Positions 48,701-59,329 of a stretch of 64,000 nt of DNA are shown here, piece after piece; the stretch's first letter is position 1; every line of letters starts with the position of its first letter. Source of the DNA: Tetracladium setigerum (lineage: Eukaryota > Ascomycota > Leotiomycetes > Helotiales); assembly GCA_031472005.1 (NCBI GenBank), contig PZJY01000002.1, positions 434,001-498,000 of the forward strand. The letters are read 5' to 3'. Position numbers and translations under genes: made by a program. The notes below the pieces were generated by a model. The model made no database searches. It worked only from the letters and a program-made list of their open reading frames with translations, and was not told the DNA's origin.

Positions 48701-49054
48701 AATATTGTGTTTGAGAACCAAAGCTCCATCGTGTTTTGCTTGTAGACCAGCATTTCCTGTGAGTTCTCGCGATTGCGCCGTCTCAAAGGAATCCGTCACA
48801 ACTGGCTCAACCTTTCCTTCCTTCCGCCTCCGCTTGGTATCCTTCTTCTCAATTAGAGATCTTTCCTCCTCGCCTTCCACCGCTGGTTTCGCATCTACCA
48901 TCTCCTCGTCTCCATCCTGTGCTTCTACTTCTTTCTTGACATCTCCGTTCGCAGCTCGCTTTCGGTTCTTGTCCTTCTTCTTGCGCTCCTTCCTAGGCTT
49001 TTCTGGCGCAGCTCCTCTTGGCTGGTCACCAAAATCGTCGAAAAGTTCGTCCAT
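45791..49054 (-). CDS. MTR4: ATP-dependent RNA helicase Mtr4 (exosome cofactor)
   Basis: Mtr4 is the DExH helicase of the TRAMP complex that feeds RNA to the nuclear exosome. Exons on the minus strand are 46024-49054 and 45791-45971, with a 52 bp intron near the 3' end. The product is about 1070 aa. A Lys-rich N-terminus is followed by the helicase core: Walker A AHTSAGKT at 171-178, DEIH at 262-265, SATIPN, and QMSGRAGRRG in the second RecA domain. The arch region includes VVHIKHGDLDFGWG. The C-terminal DSHCT domain ends CKMTDIYEGSLIRLFRRLEE and IRRDIVAAQSLYL. One base is missing at the plus-strand GGG 47052-47054, between VINHP and NYCLQYMQPGRVV. An essential gene with such a break argues for sequencing error. 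It is divergent from COX8. Confidence 0.95.
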
Positions 49055-49348
49055 TCTTAGAGTATGCGTAAATCAGAATTGCAGGTTCTGAAGTTTCGGT
49101 GGTCGAACTTGGAAGGACCTGCAAAAAGTTCGTCCTTTGTTTTGGTCTGGAGTTCCAAGCTACAATTTTCTGGCCTTGGCAGCGATTGCGGATCATTTGG
49201 TTTTTCCGTCGCCGGGAACCTTTGTAACTTCAACATCGAACCACACTCGCTCCAACATCATCAGAAGCCCAAACAGCTCAATCAATCAATCAAGGTACAA
49301 CGCAGAACGGTCAATTGGTACGAGCAGATGCTAATGGCCATTATACAG
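49055..49348. promoter_or_regulatory. Divergent promoter region MTR4 / COX8
   Basis: Under 300 bp serve both starts. AATCAATCAATCAA near 49278 is a short tandem. The COX8 start is taken at 49349, because the encoded presequence from there is typical for a mitochondrial protein. Confidence 0.4.
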
Positions 49349-49634
49349 ATGTTATCCCGAGTAGCAGCACGCGCAACCTCCTCGACCTCGATGGTCGCCC
49401 GCCGTGGCTTCCACACCACTCCCAAGCAAATGTCTTCCCATACCATTACCCTGAGGGCCACGAAGCAACATTCCATTCAACCCAAAGACCAGATTCTTCG
49501 CTTTCCGATACTGGACATTCATGGCTGTCGGCTTCTGTACGTTGGTAGGCGAATAAGAGCTTGACGCAAGAGCTAACAAAATTCTAGCTGCACCTTTCGG
49601 AGTCGCGGTCTGGCAAACAAACAAGAACCAGTAA
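49349..49634 (+). CDS. COX8: Cytochrome c oxidase subunit VIII (VIIc-type)
   Basis: Small single-span subunit of respiratory complex IV in the inner mitochondrial membrane. The exons are 49349-49536 and 49588-49634, with a 51 bp intron. The presequence (LSRVAARATSSTSMVARRGF) is basic and hydroxylated. The mature part reads YHYPEGP, RSNIPFNPKTRFFAFRYW, TFMAVGF, then after the intron APFGVAVWQTNKNQ; this is the family pattern, with the span over the splice junction. Two C residues appear to be missing, at CCC 49437-49439 and CC 49458-49459, only about 20 bases apart. The restored length is about 78 aa, as expected. Because three frames must be combined, an automatic annotation would probably miss this gene. 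Confidence 0.88.
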
Positions 49635-49927
49635 ATGGGCTGGATTGGGAGATTGAGCATTTAGGAATCTGGGGGGAATGAGCTGCACGGCTGTATTATA
49701 GAAGGGGCGTGCTGTTAGTAGGGAATCAATGGATGTACGAGAACTCTGGATTTTGCTGTACAATTGAAACCAGTCACCGTTGATCCGTATCATACTATCA
49801 TACACCAGAGTCAATCATCCAGCTTTTGCAGAGGACGGTATTTGTATTAGCAGACTGTAGTCAATTTCTCGATATCCAGGCACCTTCAACCCATTTTCGC
49901 TCAGCCCATCCACCCGAAACTCGTACG

Positions 49928-50951
49928 TTACCTCACCCTGGGATCCATATCATGCCTATCCATCTCTTCGAAATCTAAACTTCCCTCCATCAAATTCTTG
50001 AAAGCCCTCAACTCGTCTACTCCTTCCTTCATCAGATCCTGATCAGTCCCATTTCCCACGAGTAATTGCGCCGTAACAATCCATTTATCCTCACCTCCAG
50101 CATCAAATAGCTCTAGGTCCTCAAATGGAGGTAGTCTGTTACTAATCTGCGTAATTGGACTTGGCCTTTGGTTTGGAACTCGAAAGTAACGAGTGAATTC
50201 AACGACAACGTTTTGTTGATGAATTGATAGCATTCGCGGAAATTCTCGGCCCATAATCTACAATACGTTAGGTGATATTCCATGGACAAGGGATAATAGG
50301 AAGAACAAGCTTACTTGAAATTCATCCTCTTCATCACTTCACAAATGTTTCTCTCGTTCTCAATTTGTATGATATGCCGACTGTTAACCTTTCTTGCAGT
50401 CGGAGGATCTGGCAAATCTGCCCATCTTAACGTGCCAGGAAGAGCATTGCAATCCATTACACCTCTATCAGAATTACCTAATTAGTATTATCATAAAATA
50501 AATGTAAATGAAAGAAGCCTGTTAAAACTCACGTTAACCCCTCCTCGTCGCCCTTCTTCCCGAACCCCTCCTTGTTTACCTCCCAACTCCCCGTGAGGTA
50601 ATACGACTGCCTAACTAACTGCTCGTGCATGTTCCGCCACAAAGGTTCCTTAGGACCTTGAAGTTTGATGAATTCCGCACTGATTCCTTTCAGTTGGCCG
50701 CGACCTTGAGCTCTTGGGCCCTCAAAGACGACGCGGCGGTGGAAGAAATGGTTTGGTTGCATGATACATATTCCCTGGAGGACGCGAAGGTAGAAGTCCA
50801 GCTCCTTGCCTTGTATTGAAGTTGTGAGGAAGATTTCGTGCATCTCAACGTCTAAGGACTCTTTGGGGTGACCTAGTATTTGTGATCGTATCTGGTGGAA
50901 GGTGTTAGCTCCAGAGGAGAAACCTGACGTACGAGGGGTTGGTAGAGACAT
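49928..50951 (-). CDS. MED18: Mediator complex subunit 18
   Basis: Med18 (yeast Srb5) is a head-module subunit of the RNA polymerase II Mediator. Exons on the minus strand are 50533-50951, 50315-50464 and 49928-50257, about 299 aa restored. Recognisable text: MHEIFLTTSIQGKELDFYL, then LQGICIMQPNHFFHRRVVF, WRNMHEQLVRQSYYLTGSW, GTLRWADLPDPP, and NVVVEFTRYFRVP. The C-terminal helix reads DKWIVTAQLLVGNGTDQDL, then ELRAFKNLMEGSLDFEEMD. The second acceptor (TGATAG before AGGTG) was chosen because an earlier AG would run into a stop. One base is missing in the plus-strand T run 50211-50214, at INK/NVVVEF. An in-frame start at 50951 adds about 35 residues before the conserved MHEIF; a shorter start is possible. 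Confidence 0.82.
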
Positions 50952-52087
50952 TTCGGCAAGTTAATGATGAAAGAAAATTGGTAAGAGGTGAAGACAACAT
51001 AATTGAATTCACTTGAGCTAGACGAGCGGGTGGGTTGGGTTTGGCAACACTTGTTCCTTCCCAACTCCATATACCAAGTCGCCAGGAGCGAGCCTGAGTT
51101 TTCTGCCTACATCGGCAAAATTGGTCGCTTCCCAAACTTACTTAAAGTGTCCAAGTGAAGAAGTATATGATATTCGGAGCCTCGGTTTTGACTGACTTCT
51201 AAGATATTTCCAAGCTTATCTCTGTGTAGAATATGGTTTGAAGAACAAACAAAAGATTGAGCAGAGAAGAGGTCATCCTTGACCTCGCTTGATTGGCCAA
51301 TTGCACAAATGCACGCACTCGACGTCAAACTTCGACAAGAGCATGCTAGACTTGCTTTGTTCTCTAAAACATCGATCATGAAAAGCAAATTTGAAGCGTT
51401 TTTTTTTATCAAATTATGGAACAGTAAAAAGTTGACCCTTACTTCCTACCTCCCTACGCACCTTTCGGTGCGCTTGATTGTTAGAAGAGTCAACAGAGCC
51501 TCAATGACCCGAGCGAGCTAGCTGAATCTCGCCTTCTGCAATATCTCCTCACTTTTCCAGCGATGTATCTTCGTGAGATAAAGTTTTAACATTTCTAGCA
51601 CAGAATATCAGCAAGTTAATGCGCCAAACTTCTCATCATCTTCACCGGTAGGCGTCTTTTCGGCCGCCCCGCAGTGCACCAGGAGAGCTCATATTCTCAT
51701 GTTTGATAACATCACAGTTATAAATATACAAGCTTTTGGCATTCTCTGCAATGGTAGACAAGTTTTAAACCACTAATATGGCTAGAATAGGATGTTCCAG
51801 GCTCGTAGTAGCCATCCCTATAATTGACTGCTCCGGTACCCAGTTACATTCTGGCCGCAAAACTCATTTTCGGGTGCACCAAGATTGTCCGGCTCAGTCG
51901 CCCATTCAAATATACTCAAACCGATTTATATTATTGAGAACCCAATGTCTTGTATTGTAAGCAAACCTTCCCCCACCATCTCTCGCCCAGCGCATAATTA
52001 CCCCTCCATCCCTGCCATTCTTACTTATTTCTCTTTCTTGCGGTGACTCCTCGTCCATCCAGAAATTGTGCTCACAAACGTGTGTAC

Positions 52088-52369
52088 CTAATTCCCCCCA
52101 AACAATTCTCTCAACCTCCTCGCAACCTTCCTAGCCATCTTCCCATGCTTCAATTCTCCACTATGATTTCCACCACCTCGCAGTTGTTGTGCACCGGTAT
52201 TGTTGTACCCAGTAGTACTGGAATACGGAATAGAAGGTGGCGATGTTGGTTGCGTGGTATCGGATGTGTGTGCATAATTCAGCGTGTGTTCTCGCCAACG
52301 GATAGGACGAGGGATGGTACTATGTCCTCCTCGCGGGCATTTATCCGAGCTGGCAAAACATCGGAACAT
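52088..52369 (-). CDS. Possible small protein, 93 codons, unknown
   Basis: Starts FRCFASSDKCPRGG. It has a Thr/Ser/Pro-rich middle (SDTTQPTSPPSIPYSST) and a basic amphipathic end (KHGKMARKVARRLRELFGG). The balanced composition and a good stop context suggest a real small gene, but no family is recognised and no intron supports it. Confidence 0.35.
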   Translation of the reverse strand: MFRCFASSDKCPRGGHSTIPRPIRWREHTLNYAHTSDTTQPTSPPSIPYSSTTGYNNTGAQQLRGGGNHSGELKHGKMARKVARRLRELFGGN

Positions 52370-53256
52370 TGTTATTAATTTGGTAGGTGTCTATATGTGT
52401 GGCGGGGTGATAAGACGATGCGTGATGGTAAGTGGTGTGTACAGTTCAATACTTGAGCCTTGGGTGGTGGTGGTTCGGTGTATTGTCCAGAGATTTGGGC
52501 TTTGAGTTGAAGCTCAGAACTTATCCTACGATGTTAGCATGCGTGGAGAGGCAAGCAATTGCTGGGGATTTAACGTAGGACGGTACGAAGCTGGTGGTCT
52601 CTTGTAGAGAGTAAAAGCAGTGGATTTAGATTATTTTGGCGTTTGGTGAGTGTGAGTAATATGGGACGCTTTATTTGTGGGCTTGTTTGTGTTTTTGTTG
52701 ATTCTTATTACCTTGTTACTGCTGACTTGGTCGTATAACTTATCATAAACTGTGTTGTACTTTATTCTTTAGGTGTTATTTGCTAGGGCGTGTTCGCTCG
52801 CTTCTTCGTCAAACGGAGCCAGCAAATTATCAATAAGCGAACGTCAGTCAGACAGTCATTCATACCTAGAATCTCGTGAGCTATTCAAGCTGAGCCGTAA
52901 ACCTTTTTGAACGGTATTTTGTTATTGCTATCGATATCCTGAATTCGAGGTAATTTTTGGGTAGACAATTTCGATGATTATTTTTTATTTCGAAGAATGG
53001 TACTTTTCTTTTTTGAACATACGAACTTTTCATGTGAGGAGACAAATGTTCCGTGCCTTGAATGTACAAGATCTGCCTAAAGCTCCCGAAAAGAACATTT
53101 TCACATTCAAACATGAGCAGATTGGAAGTGAGTAACACTATCCACAACTTCAAGTTCCGCAGGGGATCAACAGCCGATGATAAGGCATAATTCTGCATGC
53201 CAATGCACAACGAACTTCCTCAAACCCTCTCTCCATTTCTGAGCTGACTACACCCA

Positions 53257-53273
53257 CCCCCCCCCCCCCCCCC
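53257..53273. repeat. 17-base C homopolymer
   Basis: Uninterrupted run of 17 C on the plus strand in non-coding DNA. The true length is uncertain, given how homopolymers behave elsewhere in the window. Confidence 0.8.
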
Positions 53274-54457
53274 TCTTCTGTAAGGCGAAGGCGACGACGA
53301 CGGCTGGTACATAGATAGTATTATTAACCGGCTTCGGCCGTGGCCTTCTTAGTATCGAATGCATGAGCTTTTTATCCTTTGATTGTGCACGTTTGATATC
53401 TTCCTCCTTCTTCCCTCCTAGCAGTACCTCCGATCCACACAGCCATAATATCAAACGAACAATAAATTCACTCCCTGGCTCCAGCCAATCCTTTATCCAC
53501 TCTCATCATTTGCGTCTTCGAATCTCAATTTCTCAAATATCTCCGACTGAATCTGAACGACATCCCCGTGTCAGGATTATTTCCTGCAATGATTGCAAAA
53601 GATGCAGTCCCATAACCATTCCGCAGCGTGGAACAGACCCATTATGCAAAGGTATGGACAGCAGGTTTTGCCATTACTACACATTCCGGGGTGGTTGAAT
53701 GGAAAGCGATTGGCGTTGGAAGGTAGCTGGGTGTATTTACTTGTTTCTGCCTTAACGAAGGCCTGGTATTGGGTATATGTTCGTAATACTTGAGGATGTG
53801 ATTGAATAACTGATAATCCAGAACAATCAAGTTGGAATCTTGTCGGTTGGGTTGAAAAATGGCGGGGTTGAGTTGATGGTTGAGGAGGGACCGGTCAAAA
53901 ATATACGATGATTTAAGATGTTTGTCCCATATGGATTTGCCAAAATGTTCGGTCGTAACCACCATACAATTTATCATGCGGTGTTGTTTGTTGGAGAAAT
54001 GACAACATTGACTTGTTTGGATGGTACGAGACAAAATGCCTGGTTCAATTGAGGTTAAGTGACTCCGCAACAAGTTAACAAGACCTCTCAGATTTTCAAC
54101 GAAGACATTTTCTCTGGCGCCATGACCATGAGCACTGATTTAACTGAACTCATTGAAGTTGTTTATATGCAATTGCAACTTCCAACTTATTATAAACAGA
54201 TAGAACAGTTAAGTGTTGAAAATATTCCCACGTGCTCTACTATTCACTGACGATAGCAGTTGAGAAGAATAGGTAGCATATTCATTTTCAAGTATATCTT
54301 TCTGGGAGGAAATCGAAGAGAATCGAAGACTTTCCCATCATCATGAAAAGGCAATTTCTTCCACCGATCTCTCTCCGCAAAAAATATAGCTAAACGAACC
54401 AAATCTCCAATATAGCGACCTCCAACAACGTGTTAGTGACTATCCACCTCGTCCTGC

Positions 54458-55230
54458 ATGATGGCGGAAACTTCAAGCAACTCATCCATCCAGCTCTACA
54501 ACCACCTCGTCAACAAACTCGCCACCCTCTCACCAACTTTTTCCATCCAACTCGACGCAATCCTCGCCTCGCCCTTCCTCTCGCATTCACACCTCAAATT
54601 CATCGCTGTTGTCTTCGAAATATCCAATCCATCCCAAATCTTTGATTCAGTCATCAACAATGAGGTCAACGGCCCGCCAGTATCTTTGTCTCTAGAAGAA
54701 TCGGATCTGATGTCCCTCCACGAAACCTTTAGCGATGTATCAACACACTTTTTGCAGGGATTTGCGGGGGAGGGGCTAGTTGCTGAGAGATGCAAGAGAG
54801 AGATTTTGAATAGAGAGGCGAGCGAGATGGTTAGGGTGATTGAAAGAGCTTATGGAGAGGTCAGGGAGATGAGGAGATTGATCGAGGTGGTGGATGAAGA
54901 AACCAGGAAAGGGAAAAGGAAAGGGAAACGAGAAGGTGAAAGTAAAAGTTGAATATGGACTGTATAAGGATGGGGACTGTCGAGAAAATAGAGAAGAATC
55001 GGAGAGAAGAATTGGAGAGAAGACAGAAAGTTTGGGAAGTGAGAAGAGCGGATTTGGAGGAGATTAGGGATAGGATTGATGTGGTAGAAGAGAATTGCGT
55101 GTTACTTGGGAATTTGGAGGTCAAAATCAATCTTGCTTTGGTCCAAGAAATAAAGAAAACAATATCATCCATTCCACCTCGTTCGCCAATTTGCCATGAC
55201 TCTATATTTTTTGACACTGTTTTTGCCTGA
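54458..55230 (+). CDS. Unknown coiled-coil protein in two overlapping frames
   Basis: The first segment (54458-54952) reads SIQLYNHLVNKLATLSPTFS, then FLQGFAGEGLVAERCKREI and a helical, charged end. The second (from about 54949) reads EKIEKNRREELERRQKVWEV, then RRADLEEIRDRIDVVEENCV and LEVKINLALVQEIKKTISSI. Both are rich in heptad-like Leu/Ile and Glu/Arg, as in a coiled coil. The frames differ by one base, the same direction as the dropouts in known genes. A single protein of about 255 aa with one missing base near 54920-54960 is therefore likely; an intron is the other option. I do not recognise the family. The general look (short helical protein, low complexity) resembles kinetochore or spindle-pole subunits, but that is only a guess. 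Confidence 0.5.
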
Positions 55231-56057
55231 CTGACTAACAATAGTCAACAAAACATCTCAGAGGCATATCTCTAAGCCTTATTCCAAATTGATTCAAGTT
55301 GACATCAATAATGTCCGAGTTATATCCATTACGATCAGGTTATTACAATCAAAAATAGAAGAGCAAACCCAACCTTCTCAAGACTTGGTTCCATCCTCTC
55401 CTCTCCCACTCCCCCCTTCCCTCACTTCAACTTGCTCGTCACCCACCCCGAAATATCTTTTTGTTGCACGTCGCATCCACTATCATAGAGCTCGCTTGTG
55501 ATTATACGCTAGCAATGCTCTACCGCGCTAGCAGTATTTGGTGATGTGAGATGTCACGCAAGATGGAGACGCTGCTGGGAACTACCAACTCGGTTGTTGA
55601 CATGTCCAAAAGAAGAAAAAACACAAACGTTAGCACGACAGAAAAACACGAATCTAGCTCAGAATTAATGATGCATCATTAATTCTTGAAAAACGATCTT
55701 AGTAATTAACTACCTAGGTAGTAGCTACATAAACTTAAACTAAGCCGGGGGAAACATCTGTCAGATTTCGACAAACAAAACGAATATTGTATGCCAAATC
55801 GTCTACTACTCCCGCATCCACCTACCTACCCATTCAACCATCAACCCATCGATCCATCCATAACGCCATTCGCAATGTGATTTTTTTGTCTTGCAAAAAA
55901 AGAGAAGCAGAAGAAGAAGGGCAAGAAGAAGAAGAACAGGGGAAAAAAACAATGGCTATGGTACAAAAACTCCAGGCTCTGGCACGTCCCTCAATATGCT
56001 CTGGCCGAAAAGTACAGAGACCCACTTTCCAGTCGCACATGCCATGCCTTGCCTTGC
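55231..56057. other. Convergent intergenic region with long palindromes
   Basis: Lies between the 3' ends of the coiled-coil gene and RUD3. It holds a perfect 26-bp palindrome (55661-55686), ACTACCTAGGTAGT at 55709-55722 (another CCTAGG palindrome), GCTAGC pairs near 55510 and 55529, and an AGAAGAAGAAGAA tract near 55912. No gene recognised. Confidence 0.5.
55661..55686. repeat. Perfect 26-bp palindrome
   Basis: The left arm AGAATTAATGATG and right arm CATCATTAATTCT are exact reverse complements with no spacer. It is too long to be chance in ordinary sequence, and lies in non-coding A/T-rich DNA. Confidence 0.85.
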
Positions 56058-58119
56058 CTACCGACCGCCAGAACTCGTCTCCGGCCTCTGTGGCACACTA
56101 CTACTAACACTCCCACTCCTACTTCCCGCATTCGACCCCTCTTCGGCGCTACGTTCCAAGAACCCAGTCCACAGCTCCGCAAGCGACTCCTTATTATGAG
56201 CTGAATCCGAGAAGAATTCACTCGAGAGCGATGGAGTGCTGGGGGTACGGTGGAAAGGCGATGCGGGGAGACGGAGCGTGTTGCTTGAGGCACCTGGACG
56301 CGCAAGCCCGGCTTGTTCTCGCTGCTCGTCGGTCCAGTTGAGGAGGGAGGCGATGAGTTGGAGGATTTGGAATTTCTTGGGGTCGGAGCGGTCGAGGGCG
56401 AGGAAGTGGAGGAAGTGGTTTGTTACGATTTGTCTGTTGTGTAGAGATTTAGTTTTCGGCTTTAGAAGGGTGATGAACGAGGAGAGGGTAGGGGGAGGGG
56501 GGGTGCGTTGAGCTTACCGGTCAATGTTGTCTTCTGGTTTTGCCTTTTTGAGGAATCGAAGGGCTTTAGTAAGATGGTCGTTTAGCACGATTGCTTCGTG
56601 TCTGAGCTTTCCAATCAAAAGGTTCTTCTCTTTGACTTCTTTCTCGAACGGAGTGAGTCGTTCAAGCTCGGCCTGTAAAGAGTCCTTAGCTGCCTCGGCC
56701 TCTGTCGAACGAATATCAGATTGCTGGACTAGCTTCTTCAGCGACTGGATTTGCTCCTCGTATGATTCCACCATTTCTCGTAGTTCTCGCTTTCGAGCAT
56801 CTTGTAATTCTTCAAGAGCCCTCTGTAGCCCCTCCACAGTTTGTGACTGGTTGTCTCTCTCCGAAACAGCTGCCTCATATGCTTCCGACTGCGAAGAAAA
56901 TTGATCCTCTAGATCTCTAACTTTTTCTGTTAGGTTCTCTCGATGTGAGCGCTCTTCCATGGCCAAGACCTCCCAATCTCCCATAGCCTCTTTTGCAGCC
57001 TCTGCTTCCTCTCTTAGATGCTTTGTTTGCAGTATGAGATCTTCCCGCTCGCTGAGCCAATTCTGCTGCGACAGATTATGTCTATTTCGGAGACTCGAGA
57101 GCTCTTTAGATGACTCCTTCGACTCTTCTTCAAAGCCTTTGTTCTCGGCTTCAAGTCTCTCCACCCGCTTCTGTAACTCCTCATTTTGAGCTTCCAGTTC
57201 GTCGATTTGCTCTTTTGCTTCGGCGAGCTCTTGTTTGTCTGCCTTTAATCGCTCCCCCAAGCTTGACTTAATGGTGTTGATGCGTCCGAGAAGGGCCTGG
57301 TACTGTGTCTCGGCCTGCTCCTTTGCTGCTTCTGTTTCTTCCAGCTCCGACCGGACTGTTGTCAACTCCTCATTGTGCTCATCTTTGATTTTTGATACCA
57401 CGTCGGTGTGCTGCGCATGGATCGCAGAAAGCGCCTGGGTGTGATCGTTCTTAATCTGGGAAACCTCTTGGTTATGCTTGATCTGGATACTCGACAAGTC
57501 CTCTCCATGTTTTCCTTTGATAGACTCAACTTCCTCCGCGTGTTTGCCTTGGATACCCTCCAGGGACTTTCGTAGCTGCTCCACCTCTGCGCGAAGGGCC
57601 TCTCTTTCCTGCGACATTGCCTCGAACCTCGCGCTAGTGTCACTTGAGATTACAGAGTCATCATTCATGTCTTGTTTGCTTGGGGATTGCGGCGCGGATG
57701 TTTGCTCAACATAGCCATTGGTTTTTGTCTCGTGGTGTCCGTTTGTTTGAGCTTTGTTGGGGGGAAGAAGGTGCGCATCGCTGATCGTATTCTGCTGAGT
57801 TGTCAGAGATGTCCCTCGTGTTCGACCCATGCGCAAATGAACAGGTGTTATCCATACCGACGCTGATTGCTCCCCATCTTCAGCCTCCCCATCATCCTCT
57901 CCATTATCATCTACGACATCTTTGTCATTCTCTAAAGTAGGTGCTGGATCGCCATTGCTCTTTGCCTTCGCGCTCTTCTTCTTCTTGTTGGCCTTCTTCT
58001 TCGTCCCTACAGGACACGTTAGACAAAGTACCAAATACCAGTCTCTTGCATGGCTCGGGGAGTGCAAACAAACCTGACGAAGTGGGCTGGGAAGAATCAC
58101 TAGGGGCTACAGCTGCCAT
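56058..58119 (-). CDS. RUD3: Golgin Rud3-like, GRAB-domain coiled coil
   Basis: Rud3/GMAP-210-type golgins tether vesicles at the cis-Golgi, binding Arf1 by a C-terminal GRAB domain. Exons on the minus strand are 58074-58119, 56518-58006 and 56058-56433, giving 636 aa with no frame break. The N-terminus is acidic and Lys-rich (GTKKKANKKKKSAKAK). Residues about 150-500 form a continuous coiled coil with a degenerate repeat around KGKHGEDLSSIQIKHNQEV. The GRAB region spans an intron: LIGKLRHEAIVLNDHLTKAL, then KKAKPEDNIDRQIVTNHFL and LNWTDEQREQAGLA. A Ser-rich tail follows. The stretch 57794-57856 has GTATGG...CTGACAACTCAG ends and is 63 nt without a stop, so it may be an unrecognised intron. 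Start 58119 gives the cleanest N-terminus; an upstream ATG at 58158 is in frame. Confidence 0.88.
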
Positions 58120-59329
58120 TTGGAATTGAGATTCGGAAAAGAATGTCGACTTGAGCAAACACGCTCATGAACTGTCTGGTTGAGGATATGATATGTTCCC
58201 TAGGAAACCTGTCCAATTAGACTCTAGCGCGTTCGGAGTTGCTGTCAAACCATGAGCCTCGCAGCCGTCACGTTCGCGTTTAATCAATCCGTTACTGTAA
58301 TGGAGTATCAGAGAAAACGACTTCTACTATTACATTGAAGACTGTTTCTTTTCCATAATAATAATATTTTTAGTTCTTCTTTGGTTTCAGGTGCATTATT
58401 GAGTCAAATGTTCTAATCAGAACACGGAATAACTCCAAGCTTCCGGCGATCCTAAAGTATCATCTCGCCAATTATCAATTCAACATTACCACCACACAAG
58501 TATTTCTGTATGCTGAGAAGCCAGTTCAGAAGCTCGGACAGAAGCATGTAGCATTCCTCGAATGGGAAGAGGAAGGTTCAATTAAAAAGTCTTGATGTCA
58601 TGGCAAGGCGATCGTCGTGGTTCTCGGTTGATGGAAAAAACGAAGCAAGTCTCTGGAGCACCATCTATCCTCAATTCATCCCGAAAGGGCTCTTCCAACT
58701 GAGAAGAAGGCCCCCATTATTCCACCCCTCCAAACACACAGCATTTACGTCGTCACTTGCAAGAAAATGTACGCACTAAGCGAACCCACAAAGCCCATGG
58801 AGAAGACCGAAGTCCCCTCGAGCAACAAGCAGGATTATAAAAGGCGTTATCGCACTCTGGGGCATTCGGAATATGCTAAGGCAAATTGAACCATGGGTCT
58901 TGAGTCCAGGTCAAAGCTATCAATGGATAGCGAAGGTAGCCGAAAAGCATGGGTTTGTGGAATGACCGGTAAATAAATATAAGGAGGAAAAGAGAAATGG
59001 ATGAGATTTTCGGCGGGTTTTAATGCTGAATATTTCCTTGGCAAAACCCCGATTGCTAGACTAGATGGGGATTAGTGGAATCATGTGATTTGGCGGGGTT
59101 ATCGTGATTTCCCTTCCTACGCCTGCTGCTACAGTATCTTTGTATACATTTCTTTCCTTCATTATTGAAATCATTTCGAAGGCGCTTCAAGCCCAATCCA
59201 ATTACCCCTTTCCTGTCTCAATTCAATTGTCAAAAGCTCAATTGAGCAAATTTGAGACAGCCTGCTCTTCGACCTCATCCTCTGCTCTTCTTAGACAACT
59301 TGCCACCTTATCGATTTCATATCGTCAAG
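58120..59329. promoter_or_regulatory. Divergent intergenic region RUD3 / SWIM-RING gene
   Basis: 1.2 kb holding both promoters. TAATAATAATATT near 58357 is A/T-rich, and TATAAAAGG near 58837 is TATA-like. No gene seen. Confidence 0.4.

Larger units (their letters stand above)
50952..54457. other. Long stretch with no confident gene, 3.5 kb
   Basis: Contains one small open frame with mild support (52088-52369, minus), a run of 17 C at 53257-53273 and a hairpin GCACCTTTCGGTGC near 51459. Composition drops to A/T-rich around 52700-53050 and 54080-54400. No tRNA, transposon or conserved domain was seen. Confidence 0.5.
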
